Positions 52,153 to 62,859 of a DNA stretch of 64,000 nucleotides are shown in pieces. Each line of letters starts with the position of its first letter. The first letter of the stretch is position 1. This DNA comes from JBPOIC01 sp052034865. GTDB taxonomy: Bacteria; UBA10199; JADFYH01. Both the position numbers and the translations under genes were made by a program. Location: assembly GCA_052034865.1 (NCBI GenBank), contig JBPOIC010000001.1, forward strand, positions 1 to 64,000, given 5' to 3'. The notes under the pieces are model-generated. The model ran no database searches and had not been told where the DNA came from. It saw nothing but the letters and a program-made list of their open reading frames with translations.

Positions 52153-54606
52153 TCACGCCGTTTTGGCGGCGGTCTCTTCACTTTTTCCAAAAAACTCAGC
52201 CTGTGAGAAATCATCTACAGTAATGGCGTCCAGGCGAACCTCTTCAGCTTTCTTGAGATTGGCTGCATCCACTTCGGTGATGAGGTTGATTTTTACGGCC
52301 TCTTCTACCAGTTTTAGCCCTTTTACTTTTGGCAGCCGACCTTCCTTAACGGCCTTGCGCAATTTTCTCTCAATTGCTTCGGCAGATTTGATGGTTTTGA
52401 AGGCATTTTCCAGACGTTTCAAGGCTTCTCCATCCTGCGAGGGATAAAAGATTCCATCCGAGATCCGATCCCGCTGAGGACTGTCCTGCTGGAGAAGGGT
52501 TGCAATCTGATGAGATAGTAAATCGTCCGGTTCGTGGGAAAGAACATTCAAATTCGACCACCATCGAACAGGCTTTCTGAAGAACCATCCCAGACCTGGA
52601 ACATTGAGGTTTTCAAAAATGCCATCGAAGGATTTCTGGATCTGCGCCAATGCATGACGGACACCGTAATGCACAAAAGGAAGATCTTCTTTTTTATTTC
52701 CTTCCGCTTCGTAGCGTCGAAGAACTGCAAAACCTAAATACATCCACGACAGAATATCGGCAAAACGTCCGGTAATTTTCTCTCGGGTTTTTAAAGCTCC
52801 TCCGAGCGATCCCATGGCGATATCTGCCATAATGGCAAAGGTCGCAGATGCCCAGGAAAGTTTGCGATAATAGTTGGCAACTTCTGCAGTTCCAGCGGTT
52901 GGAGCAAGATAGCCTCGGGTTAAACTGAGTAACACGGAGCGGAATCCGTTGCGAACCACGTGACCGATATGGGCCCAGAAAGAACGGTCAAAGGCTTTCA
53001 GATCGCCATTCTCAAAAGCAGAGACTTCTTTAAAAGCATAAGGATGAGCTCTCAGTGCGCCTTGTCCAAAGATGATCAGTGTGCGGGTCATGATGTTTGC
53101 TCCCTCGACAGTAATGCCAATCGGAGCAGCGATATAACCGCTGGAAATCAGGTTGCGAGGCCCCCTTGAAATTCCGGATCCACCTAAAATATCCATGCCA
53201 TCGTTCCACATTTTGCGGGCAAGCTCAGTCGAGTTATATTTGGCGATGGCCGTTACGACGGGAGGTTTGATCCCCTGGTCGAGGGCGCCGCAGGTGATGC
53301 GACGGGAGGCTTCGAGCAAATAAGCGAAGGCTCCAATCCTTCCCAAAGGTTCTTCAATTCCTTCAAATTGTCCGATCGAGACTCCAAACTGTTTGCGAAC
53401 GGCAGCATGTGCGCTGGCGACTCTGGCGACCAGCTTAGCTCCTCCAACACTTTGGGCAGGAAGAGAAATTCCACGACCAGCAGCGAGGCACTCCATCAGC
53501 ATTTTCCAGCCTTTGCCGGCTCCATCCAAACCACCAACAATGCAATCGACTGAAACGACGACATCGTGGCCCTGGGTGGGACAGTTGTAGAAAGGGACAC
53601 CCAGCGGATCGTGGCGACGCCCAATCACAACCCCGGGAGTATTGGAAGGAATCAGGGCGCAGGTGATGCCGACATTTTCTCCTTTACCTAAAAGATTTTG
53701 AGGATCTTTTAAGCGAAATGCCAGTCCGAGCAAGGTCGAGATCGCAGCGAGGGTGATCCAGCGCTTGTCCCAGTTCAGCTTCATGTAAAGCTTGCCATCT
53801 TCTCCTTTGAACAAATCTCCCGTGGCCTGAAGGGAACCAGCATCGCTTCCTGCATTGGGTTCTGTCAGCGCAAAACAGGGTAATTCCTCACCGGTCGCCA
53901 AACGGGGAAGGAGGCGCTTTTTCTGTTCTTCTGTTCCATAATGAATCAGAAGTTCTGCGGGTCCCAAAGAGTTGGGGACCATGACTGTAATCGCACCTGG
54001 AACGGTGCGGCTGGCGATCTTCATGATGACTTCACTGTGCGCCAGCGCGGAAAAACCAAGCCCACCATATTCTTTGGGGATGATCATTCCAAAAAACTTT
54101 TCACGGCGCAAAATCTCCCAGGCCCTTGGCGGGATCTCTCTTTCTTTCCAGCATTTCCATTCATCAATGGCTGAACAAAGATCTTCAACGGGTCCATTGA
54201 TAAACTTCTGCTCTTCGGCGGTGAGCTGGGGGTAGGGCTCATGCAACATTTTGCTGAAGTTGGGTTTTCCTGAGAAAAGATCCTTTTCAATCCAGACGAC
54301 TCCGGCCTCAAGGGCAACACGCTCGGTCTCTGAGATCTTAGGCAAAAAAGTCTTCATGAATTTGATTACGCTCGAAGTGATCAGAACCTGACGGATGGGA
54401 GGGATATTAAAGACGAGGGCAATCGCGACAAAGAGCCAAAACACAGGCATGGGAGTCCCAAAACCAATCAGGAGAATTGCCGATGCCAGGGTCCAGTAAA
54501 GCAGCCGAGCTCCGATAAATCCCAGGGTCATCAAGGTCAGGACAGAAACCAGGGCAAAAAGGTCTGGATGAGATCCAAATGCGCCGTAGAGATGCGACAT
54601 AGACAA
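52153..54606 (-). CDS. fadE: Acyl-CoA dehydrogenase (FadE type)
   Basis: Encodes 817 residues, very close to Escherichia coli FadE (814). Two N-terminal membrane segments (PDLFALVSVLTLMTLGFIGARLLYWTLA and AILLIGFGTPMPVFWLFVAIALVF) precede the dehydrogenase core: EYGGLGFSALAHSEVIMKIASRTV, PCFALTEPNAGSDAGS, NCPTQGHDVVVSVDCIVGGLDGAGKGWKMLMECLAAGRGISLPAQSVG, LARKMWNDGMDILGGSGISRGPRN. A C-terminal extension follows. It catalyses the first step of fatty-acid beta-oxidation with FAD. The intergenic region upstream has a FadR-like operator. It is a single gene closed by a terminator. Confidence 0.93.
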   Translation of the reverse strand: MSMSHLYGAFGSHPDLFALVSVLTLMTLGFIGARLLYWTLASAILLIGFGTPMPVFWLFVAIALVFNIPPIRQVLITSSVIKFMKTFLPKISETERVALEAGVVWIEKDLFSGKPNFSKMLHEPYPQLTAEEQKFINGPVEDLCSAIDEWKCWKEREIPPRAWEILRREKFFGMIIPKEYGGLGFSALAHSEVIMKIASRTVPGAITVMVPNSLGPAELLIHYGTEEQKKRLLPRLATGEELPCFALTEPNAGSDAGSLQATGDLFKGEDGKLYMKLNWDKRWITLAAISTLLGLAFRLKDPQNLLGKGENVGITCALIPSNTPGVVIGRRHDPLGVPFYNCPTQGHDVVVSVDCIVGGLDGAGKGWKMLMECLAAGRGISLPAQSVGGAKLVARVASAHAAVRKQFGVSIGQFEGIEEPLGRIGAFAYLLEASRRITCGALDQGIKPPVVTAIAKYNSTELARKMWNDGMDILGGSGISRGPRNLISSGYIAAPIGITVEGANIMTRTLIIFGQGALRAHPYAFKEVSAFENGDLKAFDRSFWAHIGHVVRNGFRSVLLSLTRGYLAPTAGTAEVANYYRKLSWASATFAIMADIAMGSLGGALKTREKITGRFADILSWMYLGFAVLRRYEAEGNKKEDLPFVHYGVRHALAQIQKSFDGIFENLNVPGLGWFFRKPVRWWSNLNVLSHEPDDLLSHQIATLLQQDSPQRDRISDGIFYPSQDGEALKRLENAFKTIKSAEAIERKLRKAVKEGRLPKVKGLKLVEEAVKINLITEVDAANLKKAEEVRLDAITVDDFSQAEFFGKSEETAAKTA

Positions 54607-54769
54607 GTCTCCTCTTAAAAATACATGAGTGGGATCGTTTTCCTGTGTCTTGCGCTCAACTCCTTTAATTTATGATGTCTCCCTCCTGTTTTTGCCAAGG
54701 TGATGGAGCAGATCATACATTCGTAAGGTTTTGAGGACAGACAGACTAAAGCTCAGGGAAACGATGGGG

Positions 54770-54799
54770 ATTGAATGAGCGAATGAATACTCATTCAAT
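54770..54799. promoter_or_regulatory. FadR-like operator upstream of fadE
   Basis: ATTGAATGAG (54770-54779) and CTCATTCAAT (54790-54799) form perfect ten-base inverted arms. Inside, CGAATGA-ATAC-TCATTCA (54780-54797) matches the Bacillus subtilis FadR (YsiA, TetR-family) consensus TGAATGA-NTAN-TCATTCA with one mismatch. It lies 164-193 bases upstream of the fadE start codon. A TetR-type fatty-acid repressor is likely, but none is encoded in the window. Confidence 0.6.
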
Positions 54800-54854
54800 T
54801 TTTGCAGGGTATTCCTAATTCTCCATTTTTTTGTCAAGGAGGATGTGGGTGAGG

Positions 54855-54870
54855 GCGCCTGAGGCGGATA
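54855..54870. repeat. Short palindrome with AGGCGGAT core
   Basis: CGCCTGAGGCG (54856-54866) followed by GATA lies in the same gap as the FadR-like operator. The core AGGCGGAT resembles the palindrome at 39540-39558. Part of a dispersed repeat family, or a regulatory hairpin. Confidence 0.35.
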
Positions 54871-54917
54871 TCCTTAAGAATCCAGAGTTCAGAACAAAAC
54901 CCTCTAAAACAAGTCCT

Positions 54918-55502
54918 TTATAAAAACAGGGTAGAAACTCGCTGGAGAAGGTCAGTTGCAGAGCCTGGTTTGGCCACCAGATAAGCGAGGACGCTTTTCA
55001 GCAAAGTAGGGCTCGTCGCCAAGATTTCAGGAAGTAGATAAACAGCTCCTACGATAAAGCCTGTTGCGATGACATAATTTCCTACTGTTTCCATTCCCTC
55101 AGCGCTGTGAAGAATGTTGGAAGGATTCAAAATCACGGGAGCTGCTTTTAGACCTGGAAGTTGAAATGGGTTTTGTGGATAGCTGGGGGGAGGCGTTAAA
55201 AAGAAAGGGATCGTCAAAAAACTTTGGGATTTATGTTTACTTAAGTTCCAGAGAGACAAATCGGTTTGTGAATCGGAAGAAGGAAAAAACGTGAAGGAAA
55301 AGAAAGTGGGAGGAAGGTCGAGTAGTTCCTGAATGAGTTTATGAAAGCCGGTGCCCGTATATCCTCTTTTATTTTCGCAAAGCTGTACCTCCTTTTCCGA
55401 TTTTTGAAAATTTGGAGAAAATTGGTTTTTCCCTCGTGGAAGCTGAATGGAAAGAAGATTGTCAACCTCTGCACACATATTCAGAGCTTCATTGGAGGGC
55501 AT
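54918..55502 (-). CDS. Hypothetical protein with one membrane segment
   Basis: Encodes 194 residues. The N-terminal 120 residues are polar and low in recognisable motifs (FSFTFFPSSDSQTDLSLWNLSKHK), the C-terminal part has one membrane segment (MVIATGFIVGAVYLLPEILATSP-like) near residues 140-165. The frame is open and free of competing features, but the amino-acid usage is not strongly protein-like, so the gene is uncertain. It lies in the gap between fadE and coaX. Confidence 0.35.
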   Translation of the reverse strand: MPSNEALNMCAEVDNLLSIQLPRGKNQFSPNFQKSEKEVQLCENKRGYTGTGFHKLIQELLDLPPTFFSFTFFPSSDSQTDLSLWNLSKHKSQSFLTIPFFLTPPPSYPQNPFQLPGLKAAPVILNPSNILHSAEGMETVGNYVIATGFIVGAVYLLPEILATSPTLLKSVLAYLVAKPGSATDLLQRVSTLFL

Positions 55503-55675
55503 ACGAAAGGAAAACGCACAGTACTCTGTGAGCGCGGCTACACACGTCCCGAAAGCAAAACTTTCAAAATCTGATTTGCTGATGATTTATTTCGCGTTAA
55601 GGATTGTAGGAATAATTTGAGAAAGTAAACTTGCAGGTTTAGAGGATCAATCTTTATCTTAAAAAGGAAGCATTC

Positions 55676-56503
55676 ATGCTCTTAGTGATCGATATCGGAA
55701 ATACCAACACCGTCCTGGGTGTCTACAATAAAACCACACTTGCTGAGCACTGGCGTCTGGAAACCAAAAAAGAGCGCACCGCTGATGAGTTGGGAATATT
55801 TTTAAAAGAGCTGTTTCAGTTTTCCAATCTTTCTCTTCCTCAAGTCGATGGGGTCGTTGTTTCCAGCGTTGTGCCTCCCTTGGATTTTGCCATTCAGCGC
55901 ATGTGCGAGCGTTATCTGAATCTCAAACCACTGTGGGTGAATGCAAAGACTCCAACCGGCATCAAAGTGAAAATCGATAATCCTCAAGAGCTGGGAGCCG
56001 ATCGTATTGTCAATGCCGTGGCGGGGTTTTCAAAATTTGGAGGACCACTCATTCTCGTTGATTTTGGGACAGCCACGACGTTCGATTCGATCAATGCAAA
56101 AGGAGAGTATTGTGGAGGAGTGATCGCGCCCGGAATTTCCATTTCCAATGAAGCCCTGTTTGAGAAGGCGTCCAAGTTGCCTCATGTCGAAATTAAGAAA
56201 CCTCCTCACGCGATTGGAAAAAACACGATCGAAAGTATGCAGGCAGGGATCTATTATGGATATGTGGGCATGGTAGATGCGATTGTTCGAAAAATGATCG
56301 AAGAAATTAAAGGAAGATCACCCAAGGTGATTGCTACCGGAGGATTCACGAGCCTGATTGTGCCCGAATCCAAAACGATTCGGCATGTCGATCCCTTTCT
56401 TACCCTCGAAGGTTTGCGTCTGATTTATGAAAAAAACAGAAAATCTTTCCTTCGAAACACATCATTATCCGCAGCGAAAAAAACCAAAAACAAACCCGCT
56501 TGA
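55676..56503 (+). CDS. coaX: Type III pantothenate kinase
   Basis: Encodes 275 residues. The ASKHA-fold features are LLVIDIGNTNTVLGVYNKTTLAEHWRLET, ELGADRIVNAVAGFSKFGGPLILVDFGTATTFDSINAKGEYCGGVIAPGISISNEALFEKASKLPHVEI, IESMQAGIYYGYVGMVDAIV and VIATGGFTSLI. It phosphorylates pantothenate with ATP as the first step of CoA synthesis. Together with coaD and panD in the window this covers three CoA-related enzymes. RBS upstream is AAGGAAG. Confidence 0.93.
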   Translation: MLLVIDIGNTNTVLGVYNKTTLAEHWRLETKKERTADELGIFLKELFQFSNLSLPQVDGVVVSSVVPPLDFAIQRMCERYLNLKPLWVNAKTPTGIKVKIDNPQELGADRIVNAVAGFSKFGGPLILVDFGTATTFDSINAKGEYCGGVIAPGISISNEALFEKASKLPHVEIKKPPHAIGKNTIESMQAGIYYGYVGMVDAIVRKMIEEIKGRSPKVIATGGFTSLIVPESKTIRHVDPFLTLEGLRLIYEKNRKSFLRNTSLSAAKKTKNKPA

Positions 56504-56539
56504 CAGTTTTCGACTGCTTGCGTAACTGCTGGACACACC

Positions 56540-57799
<1,260 letters not shown>

Positions 57800-58015
57800 G
57801 GTGTATGAAGATCATTTTATCGAAGAATGAAGGACAGTATGGGATCGAAAATTAAATTCAAAAAATAGATCCGTCCAATATTTTGATGGGATCTAATCGC
57901 CCAAGTCTTCATTAAGATCGATCACATCGATTTATCTCCAACAAATTATAAAGTGAGCAGACTGGTTTTAAAAACTGCTCGAGGGGTCGAATTTTAAGAA
58001 AGGGAGAAAAAGTTT

Positions 58016-58948
58016 ATGGCACGAAAAAAAATTGCACTCATTGGTGGGGGTAACATCGGAGGAGAGCTTGCTCAGCGGGTCATGGAAAAGGAACTGGGAG
58101 ACGTTGTCATTTTCGACGTGGTCGAAGGTCTTCCTCAGGGAAAAGCCCTCGATCTCATGGAAACCCGCCCCGTCGATGGATCGGATTCCTATCTCACCGG
58201 AACCCAAGATTATAAAGATATCGAAGGTGCCGATGTCGTGATCATCACCGCTGGTCTTGCCAGAAAACCCGGAATGAGTCGTGATGATCTTTTGGCTAAA
58301 AATCTGGAGATCATGAAGTCGGTTGCGAATGGCGTGAAAACTTATGCGCCCAATGCCTTCGTAATTGTCATCTCCAATCCCCTCGATGCGATGGTGTATG
58401 CCTTCCACAAACTTTCAGGTTTTGATCCCAAGAAAGTTGCCGGAATGGCAGGAGTTCTAGATTCCGCGCGTTTCCGTTGCTTTGTGGCAATGGAGTTGGG
58501 GGTGAGCGTTCAGGACGTCAGTGCTTTGGTGCTCGGCGGACACGGAGATGATATGGTCGCTCTTCCTCGCTTTTGTACCGTGAATAGCATTCCTGTGACC
58601 GATCTTTTACCCAAAGAAAAAATTGATGCCATTGTGAAGCGTACGCAGATGGCGGGTGGAGAAATCGTCAATCTTTTAAAAACCGGGAGCGCTTATTTTT
58701 CTCCTGCAGCCTCGGCGATTGCGATGGCCGAAAGCTATCTGAAAGACAAACGCCGCGTGATGGCCTGTGCCGCCTATCTTGACGGCGAATATGGTGCAAA
58801 AGGCGTCTTCATGGGGGTTCCAGCCATTCTCGGAGCAAATGGAGTGGAGAAGGTCATTGAACTTAAGCTGAATGACGACGAGAAAAAACTGATCGCCGAA
58901 AGTCTGGATCATGTGCAGAAATTATTGAGCGAAGTGAAGTTTGGCTAA
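58016..58948 (+). CDS. mdh: Malate dehydrogenase
   Basis: Encodes 310 residues of the lactate-dehydrogenase-like malate dehydrogenase type. NAD site KIALIGGGNIGGELAQRVME, catalytic region IDLKIVTAGLARKPGMSRDDLL-type (DVVIITAGLARKPGMSR), VISNPLDAMVY, MAGVLDSARFRCF, and the active-site His in VLGGHGDDMVALPR. It converts malate to oxaloacetate with NAD. AAGGGAGAAAAAG lies before the start. The next genes (84-residue protein, sdhCAB) are close and in the same direction. Confidence 0.93.
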   Translation: MARKKIALIGGGNIGGELAQRVMEKELGDVVIFDVVEGLPQGKALDLMETRPVDGSDSYLTGTQDYKDIEGADVVIITAGLARKPGMSRDDLLAKNLEIMKSVANGVKTYAPNAFVIVISNPLDAMVYAFHKLSGFDPKKVAGMAGVLDSARFRCFVAMELGVSVQDVSALVLGGHGDDMVALPRFCTVNSIPVTDLLPKEKIDAIVKRTQMAGGEIVNLLKTGSAYFSPAASAIAMAESYLKDKRRVMACAAYLDGEYGAKGVFMGVPAILGANGVEKVIELKLNDDEKKLIAESLDHVQKLLSEVKFG

Positions 58949-58963
58949 CCGCTGGGGAATTTC

Positions 58964-59218
58964 ATGAGCACGATCCAATGCCCGGCCTGCAAAGGCCCCA
59001 GGTTAACAGAGGAATTTCCGTATGCTTCATATGAGAATCATGTGCGAATTCCTGGAGCTGCCCGAGGTCTTCTCAGGAGTAAAAAAGACCTGAGGGTGCG
59101 TCCGACTCTGGCTAGGCTTTGCTACGATTGCGGCTATGTCCTGTTATTTTTGAGCCCTGAAGATGTAAAGCGTGTTTTTGAAGGGACGCAGACGGACCAA
59201 AAACCCTTGGGATTTTAG
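58964..59218 (+). CDS. Small protein with two zinc-ribbon-like Cys pairs
   Basis: Encodes 84 residues. An N-terminal CPAC pair (QCPACKGPRL) and a second pair CYDCG form a zinc ribbon-like arrangement separated by about 50 residues, with a basic middle (RGLLRSKKDLRVRPTLARL). The function is unknown. It sits between mdh and sdhC with 15 bases on one side and 71 on the other, so it is probably co-transcribed with the TCA genes. Confidence 0.6.
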   Translation: MSTIQCPACKGPRLTEEFPYASYENHVRIPGAARGLLRSKKDLRVRPTLARLCYDCGYVLLFLSPEDVKRVFEGTQTDQKPLGF

Positions 59219-59289
59219 AATTATTGAAGAGTGAGGGATCTGGTTTTTTATTCAAATTGACCTGGATCCAAATAGACAAGGACGACTCC

Positions 59290-59925
59290 ATGACTAAGCT
59301 TTTATCCTTTTCCAAAGAAGAGCGTTATTTTCTCATCCGACGTCTCTTTTCCCTGACGGGAATTATTCCCATCGGGGCATTTTTTCTGGAACATCTTTAC
59401 AGCAACGCCATCGCACTTTCTGGTTCTCAGGCCTATAATGAGATGATTGAGAAGCTGATGGCCATTCCTTTTCTTCCCATGGTCGAAATTGCCCTGATTG
59501 CCCTTCCTTTGGCTTTTCATGCCGCGATTGGAATCTCGATTGTATTGTCGGGCAAAAACAATCCTGTGCAATATCCTTATGTCAATAATTGGCGCTATAG
59601 TCTGCAGCGAATCACAGGCATGATTGCCCTGATCTACATCGCATATCATGTGTGGGAAACCCGCATTCACGCAGTAATGACAAACCAGCATGTGAGTTAT
59701 GAGCGGATGCAGGACATTCTCAGCTCCTCCGGAATGTTTGCATTTTATCTGGTAGGGGTTTTGAGTGTGACCTATCACCTGTGTAACGGAATCTGGGGAT
59801 TTTTGATCACATGGGGAGTGACAGTGAGCCCACGCTCACAGCGTGTTTCATCCATTGTCTGTGGGCTTTTGTTTCTAACCTTCAGTGCAGTCTGGCTTAA
59901 GATTTTGTTCAATTTTGCGGCTTAA
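59290..59925 (+). CDS. sdhC: Succinate dehydrogenase cytochrome b subunit (type B)
   Basis: Encodes 211 residues from the ATG at 59290 (AAGGACG upstream). It has five membrane segments and four haem-ligand histidines in the expected places: FFLEHLYSN, AFHAAIGISIV, YHVWETRIHAV and TYHLCNGIWGF, as in type-B diheme cytochrome b of Bacillus and Wolinella. It anchors the SdhAB heads to the inner membrane and passes electrons to menaquinone. It is followed by sdhA after 18 bases. Confidence 0.9.
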   Translation: MTKLLSFSKEERYFLIRRLFSLTGIIPIGAFFLEHLYSNAIALSGSQAYNEMIEKLMAIPFLPMVEIALIALPLAFHAAIGISIVLSGKNNPVQYPYVNNWRYSLQRITGMIALIYIAYHVWETRIHAVMTNQHVSYERMQDILSSSGMFAFYLVGVLSVTYHLCNGIWGFLITWGVTVSPRSQRVSSIVCGLLFLTFSAVWLKILFNFAA

Positions 59926-59943
59926 AGGGAGTTTTTTACTACC

Positions 59944-61689
59944 ATGGCGAAACCTAAAATCATTGTTGTAGGCGGTGGATTGGCTGGTTTGATGGCCACC
60001 ATCAAAATTGCAGAAGCGGGCATGCCGGTCGATCTTTTTTCGGTGGTTCCGGTCAAGCGCTCCCATTCGGTGTGTGCACAAGGTGGCATCAATGGCGCCG
60101 TGAACACCAAGGGAGAAGGGGATTCTACCTGGCAGCACTTCGACGACACCATCTATGGCGGCGACTTTCTATCCAATCAGGAATTGCCCAAGCAGATGTG
60201 TGAGGCCGCCCCTTCCATCATTTATCTGCTAGACCGCATGGGCGTCCGTTTTAACCGAACCCCGGAAGGTTTGATCGATTTCAGACGCTTTGGAGGAACC
60301 CTCTATCATCGTACGGCCTTTGCGGGCGCCACCACGGGTCAGCAACTCCTTTATGCTCTCGATGAGCAGGCCCGCCGCTTCGAGGTCTCGGGTTTGGTGA
60401 AGAAATTTGAAACCTGGGAATATCTTTCTGCGGTGCTGGATGACGACGGGGTAGCGCGTGGCATTGTGGCAATGAATCTCGACACGATGGAAACGCAGGT
60501 TTTCCGGGCCGACGCCGTCATCCTCTGCACCGGAGGCCCTGGACTCATCTTCGGGAAAAGCACCAATTCCCTGATTTGCACAGGATCTGCTGCCTCCTCG
60601 CTCTACCAACAGGGCGCCTACTATGCGAACGGCGAATTTATTCAGGTCCACCCTACGGCTGTCCCGGGCGAAGATAAGCTCCGCCTCATTTCAGAATCGG
60701 TCCGTGGGGAAGGTGGACGTGTTTGGGTCTATAAAGATGGCAAGCCCTGGTATTTCCTCGAAGAGTGGTATCCCAAATACGGAAACCTCGTTCCGCGTGA
60801 CGTTGCAACTCGTGCCATTTTCAAAGTTGTTTATGATCTGAAGCTCGGGGTCGATGGCCAACCTCAGGTTTATCTTGATGTCACCCACATCGATCCAAAA
60901 CTCCTTGAGAAAAAACTCGAAGGCGTTCTGGAAATTTATGAGAAATTCGTCGGCGTTGACCCTAAAAAAGTGCCGATGCGCATTTTTCCAGCTGTTCACT
61001 ATTCGATGGGTGGGCTTTGGATTGACAACGACCAGATGACCAACATCCCGGGCGTGTTTGCCGCAGGGGAATGCGAGTACGCCTACCATGGAGCCAATCG
61101 CCTGGGAGCAAATTCGCTGGTTTCCTGTATTTTTGGGGGTGGACTTGCTGGCAAAAATGCCATCCGGTATATTAAAGGACTCTCAAAGAGCGCCGAGACA
61201 ATTCCTTCCGCTATTTTTGATCGTGAGCTCAAACGCCAGCTCGACATCAACCAACAACTTCTTTCTTCCAATGGTAATGAGAATCCCCACTTAATTCACA
61301 AAGAGTTGGGAGAGGGGATGACCGAGAACGTCACGGTGGTTCGCTACAATGATCGCATTCAGAAGATGGATCAGAAAATTCTGGAGCTCATGGAGCGGTT
61401 TAAAAAAATCAAGCTGCCCGATCATGGAGGATGGTCGAATTCTGAACTGATTTTTGGTCGCCAGCTTTATAATATGTTGCAACTGGCCCGCGTGATTACG
61501 ATTGGAGCGCTCAACCGCAATGAATCCCGCGGAGCCCATTATAAACCGGACTTCCCGGAACGTGACGATGCCAACTGGTTAAAGACCACGAAAGCGAAAC
61601 ATTCGGATAAAGGTCCTATTTTCGAATACGAGCCCATCGATACCAAATATATCAAACCGAGGCCGCGCCGTTACGACATGGCCTCTTAA
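59944..61689 (+). CDS. sdhA: Succinate dehydrogenase flavoprotein subunit
   Basis: Encodes 581 residues. FAD site IIVVGGGLAGLMATIKIAEAG, the covalent-FAD region with SHSVCAQGGINGAVN, active-site HPTAVPGEDKLRLISESVRGEGGRVWV, and VHYSMGGLWIDNDQMTNIPGVFAAGECEYAYHGANRLGANSL. The residue set and total length (near 580) fit the succinate/fumarate flavoprotein of type-B complexes. Direction of physiological use is not fixed by sequence. It is preceded by sdhC and followed by sdhB. Confidence 0.95.
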   Translation: MAKPKIIVVGGGLAGLMATIKIAEAGMPVDLFSVVPVKRSHSVCAQGGINGAVNTKGEGDSTWQHFDDTIYGGDFLSNQELPKQMCEAAPSIIYLLDRMGVRFNRTPEGLIDFRRFGGTLYHRTAFAGATTGQQLLYALDEQARRFEVSGLVKKFETWEYLSAVLDDDGVARGIVAMNLDTMETQVFRADAVILCTGGPGLIFGKSTNSLICTGSAASSLYQQGAYYANGEFIQVHPTAVPGEDKLRLISESVRGEGGRVWVYKDGKPWYFLEEWYPKYGNLVPRDVATRAIFKVVYDLKLGVDGQPQVYLDVTHIDPKLLEKKLEGVLEIYEKFVGVDPKKVPMRIFPAVHYSMGGLWIDNDQMTNIPGVFAAGECEYAYHGANRLGANSLVSCIFGGGLAGKNAIRYIKGLSKSAETIPSAIFDRELKRQLDINQQLLSSNGNENPHLIHKELGEGMTENVTVVRYNDRIQKMDQKILELMERFKKIKLPDHGGWSNSELIFGRQLYNMLQLARVITIGALNRNESRGAHYKPDFPERDDANWLKTTKAKHSDKGPIFEYEPIDTKYIKPRPRRYDMAS

Positions 61690-61778
61690 AGAAATGCGTG
61701 ATGATTCAAGGGTTATGAGGGATGGGATTTTACTCCCATGCGACTCATCGCTTTTCGTTCATCATTCATCTTTTTCTC

Positions 61779-62522
61779 ATGCCCGACATTATTTATTTAA
61801 AAGTGAAACGTCAGGACAATCCTCAAAGCCAACCTTACTGGGAGGAGTTTGAAATTCCTTATAAACCCAGTATGAATGTGATCAGTGCCCTGATGGAGAT
61901 CCAGAAAAATCCTGTCAACGCCCAGGGAGAAACCACCACACCTGTGGTCTGGCAAAGCTCCTGCTTAGAAGAAGTGTGTGGAGCCTGCTCCATGCTCATC
62001 AACGGAAAGGCGATGCAGGCCTGCTCGACGCTTATCGATCAGCTTGAACAACCCATTCGGCTGGAGCCTTTCACCAAGTTTCCTTGTGTGCGTGATTTGA
62101 AAGTCGATCGCTCGTCGATGTTTGAGAGTTTAAAGAGAGTGCAGGGATGGATTCCACTCGATGGAACTTATGATTTGGGGCCAGGTCCAAAAATGTCTGA
62201 GAAAGATCAAATGGTCACTTATGATCTTTCGCGCTGTATGACCTGTGGGTGTTGTCTCGAAGTCTGCCCGCAAGTTAGCGATCATTCTGATTTCATTGGG
62301 GCTGCGGCGATTTCTCAAGCGCGTCTTTTTAACATGCATCCCACGGGGGCCATGAATAAAGAAGATCGTTTGGATGCCCTCATGGGGCCCGGCGGGCTTT
62401 CTGATTGCGGCAATGCTCAAAACTGTGTCCAGGTTTGTCCGAAAGAAATTCCTCTGACTGACTCTATTGCCGAAGTGGGACGCGAAATGACCAAACATCT
62501 GCTTCGCAAGATTTTTGGTTAG
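61779..62522 (+). CDS. sdhB: Succinate dehydrogenase iron-sulfur subunit
   Basis: Encodes 247 residues from the ATG at 61779. Cysteine sets: SSCLEEVCGACSMLINGKAMQAC for the 2Fe-2S ferredoxin domain; CMTCGCCLEVCPQ and CVQVCPKEIP for the 4Fe-4S and 3Fe-4S clusters. It transfers electrons from SdhA to the haem subunit. It ends the sdhCAB set. Two small genes follow in the same direction. Confidence 0.95.
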   Translation: MPDIIYLKVKRQDNPQSQPYWEEFEIPYKPSMNVISALMEIQKNPVNAQGETTTPVVWQSSCLEEVCGACSMLINGKAMQACSTLIDQLEQPIRLEPFTKFPCVRDLKVDRSSMFESLKRVQGWIPLDGTYDLGPGPKMSEKDQMVTYDLSRCMTCGCCLEVCPQVSDHSDFIGAAAISQARLFNMHPTGAMNKEDRLDALMGPGGLSDCGNAQNCVQVCPKEIPLTDSIAEVGREMTKHLLRKIFG

Positions 62523-62537
62523 AGTTGAATAAATGAT

Positions 62538-62852
62538 ATGGATTTCTGGGATAATTTTCTCCACGAAATTATCAACGGCAAGGCTTATTATATTCTGATA
62601 GCAATTGCTGTCCTTTTTCTTTCAGCCCATCTGATCGTCTGGAAGCTCATCACAAGAAAATCAAACCCTTCTAAAGACCTTACACTCACCGATCCTTCTC
62701 TTTTTTTCGATTCAGACCGCTCTCAAACTGTAGAATCACTCATCCAGCAAGGAAATAAAATTGGCGCCATCAAGCGCTACCGTGATTTACACGGCGTCAA
62801 TTTAAAGCAGGCAAAAGAGGCGGTGGAAGAAATTGAGAAAAAAATATCTTAA
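62538..62852 (+). CDS. Membrane-anchored protein with ribosomal L7/L12 C-terminal-like domain
   Basis: Encodes 104 residues. One membrane segment (YYILIAIAVLFLSAHLIVWKL) is followed by a linker and a C-terminal segment IQQGNKIGAIKRYRDLHGVNLKQAKEAVEEIEKKI, which matches the L7/L12 C-terminal helix-loop pattern (K-x-x-A-I-K-x-x-R-x-x-x-G-x-x-L-x-E-A-K). Domains of this kind occur in non-ribosomal membrane proteins of unknown role. It sits 15 bases after sdhB and 7 bases before the thioredoxin start. Confidence 0.7.
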   Translation: MDFWDNFLHEIINGKAYYILIAIAVLFLSAHLIVWKLITRKSNPSKDLTLTDPSLFFDSDRSQTVESLIQQGNKIGAIKRYRDLHGVNLKQAKEAVEEIEKKIS

Positions 62853-62859
62853 TGGAATT

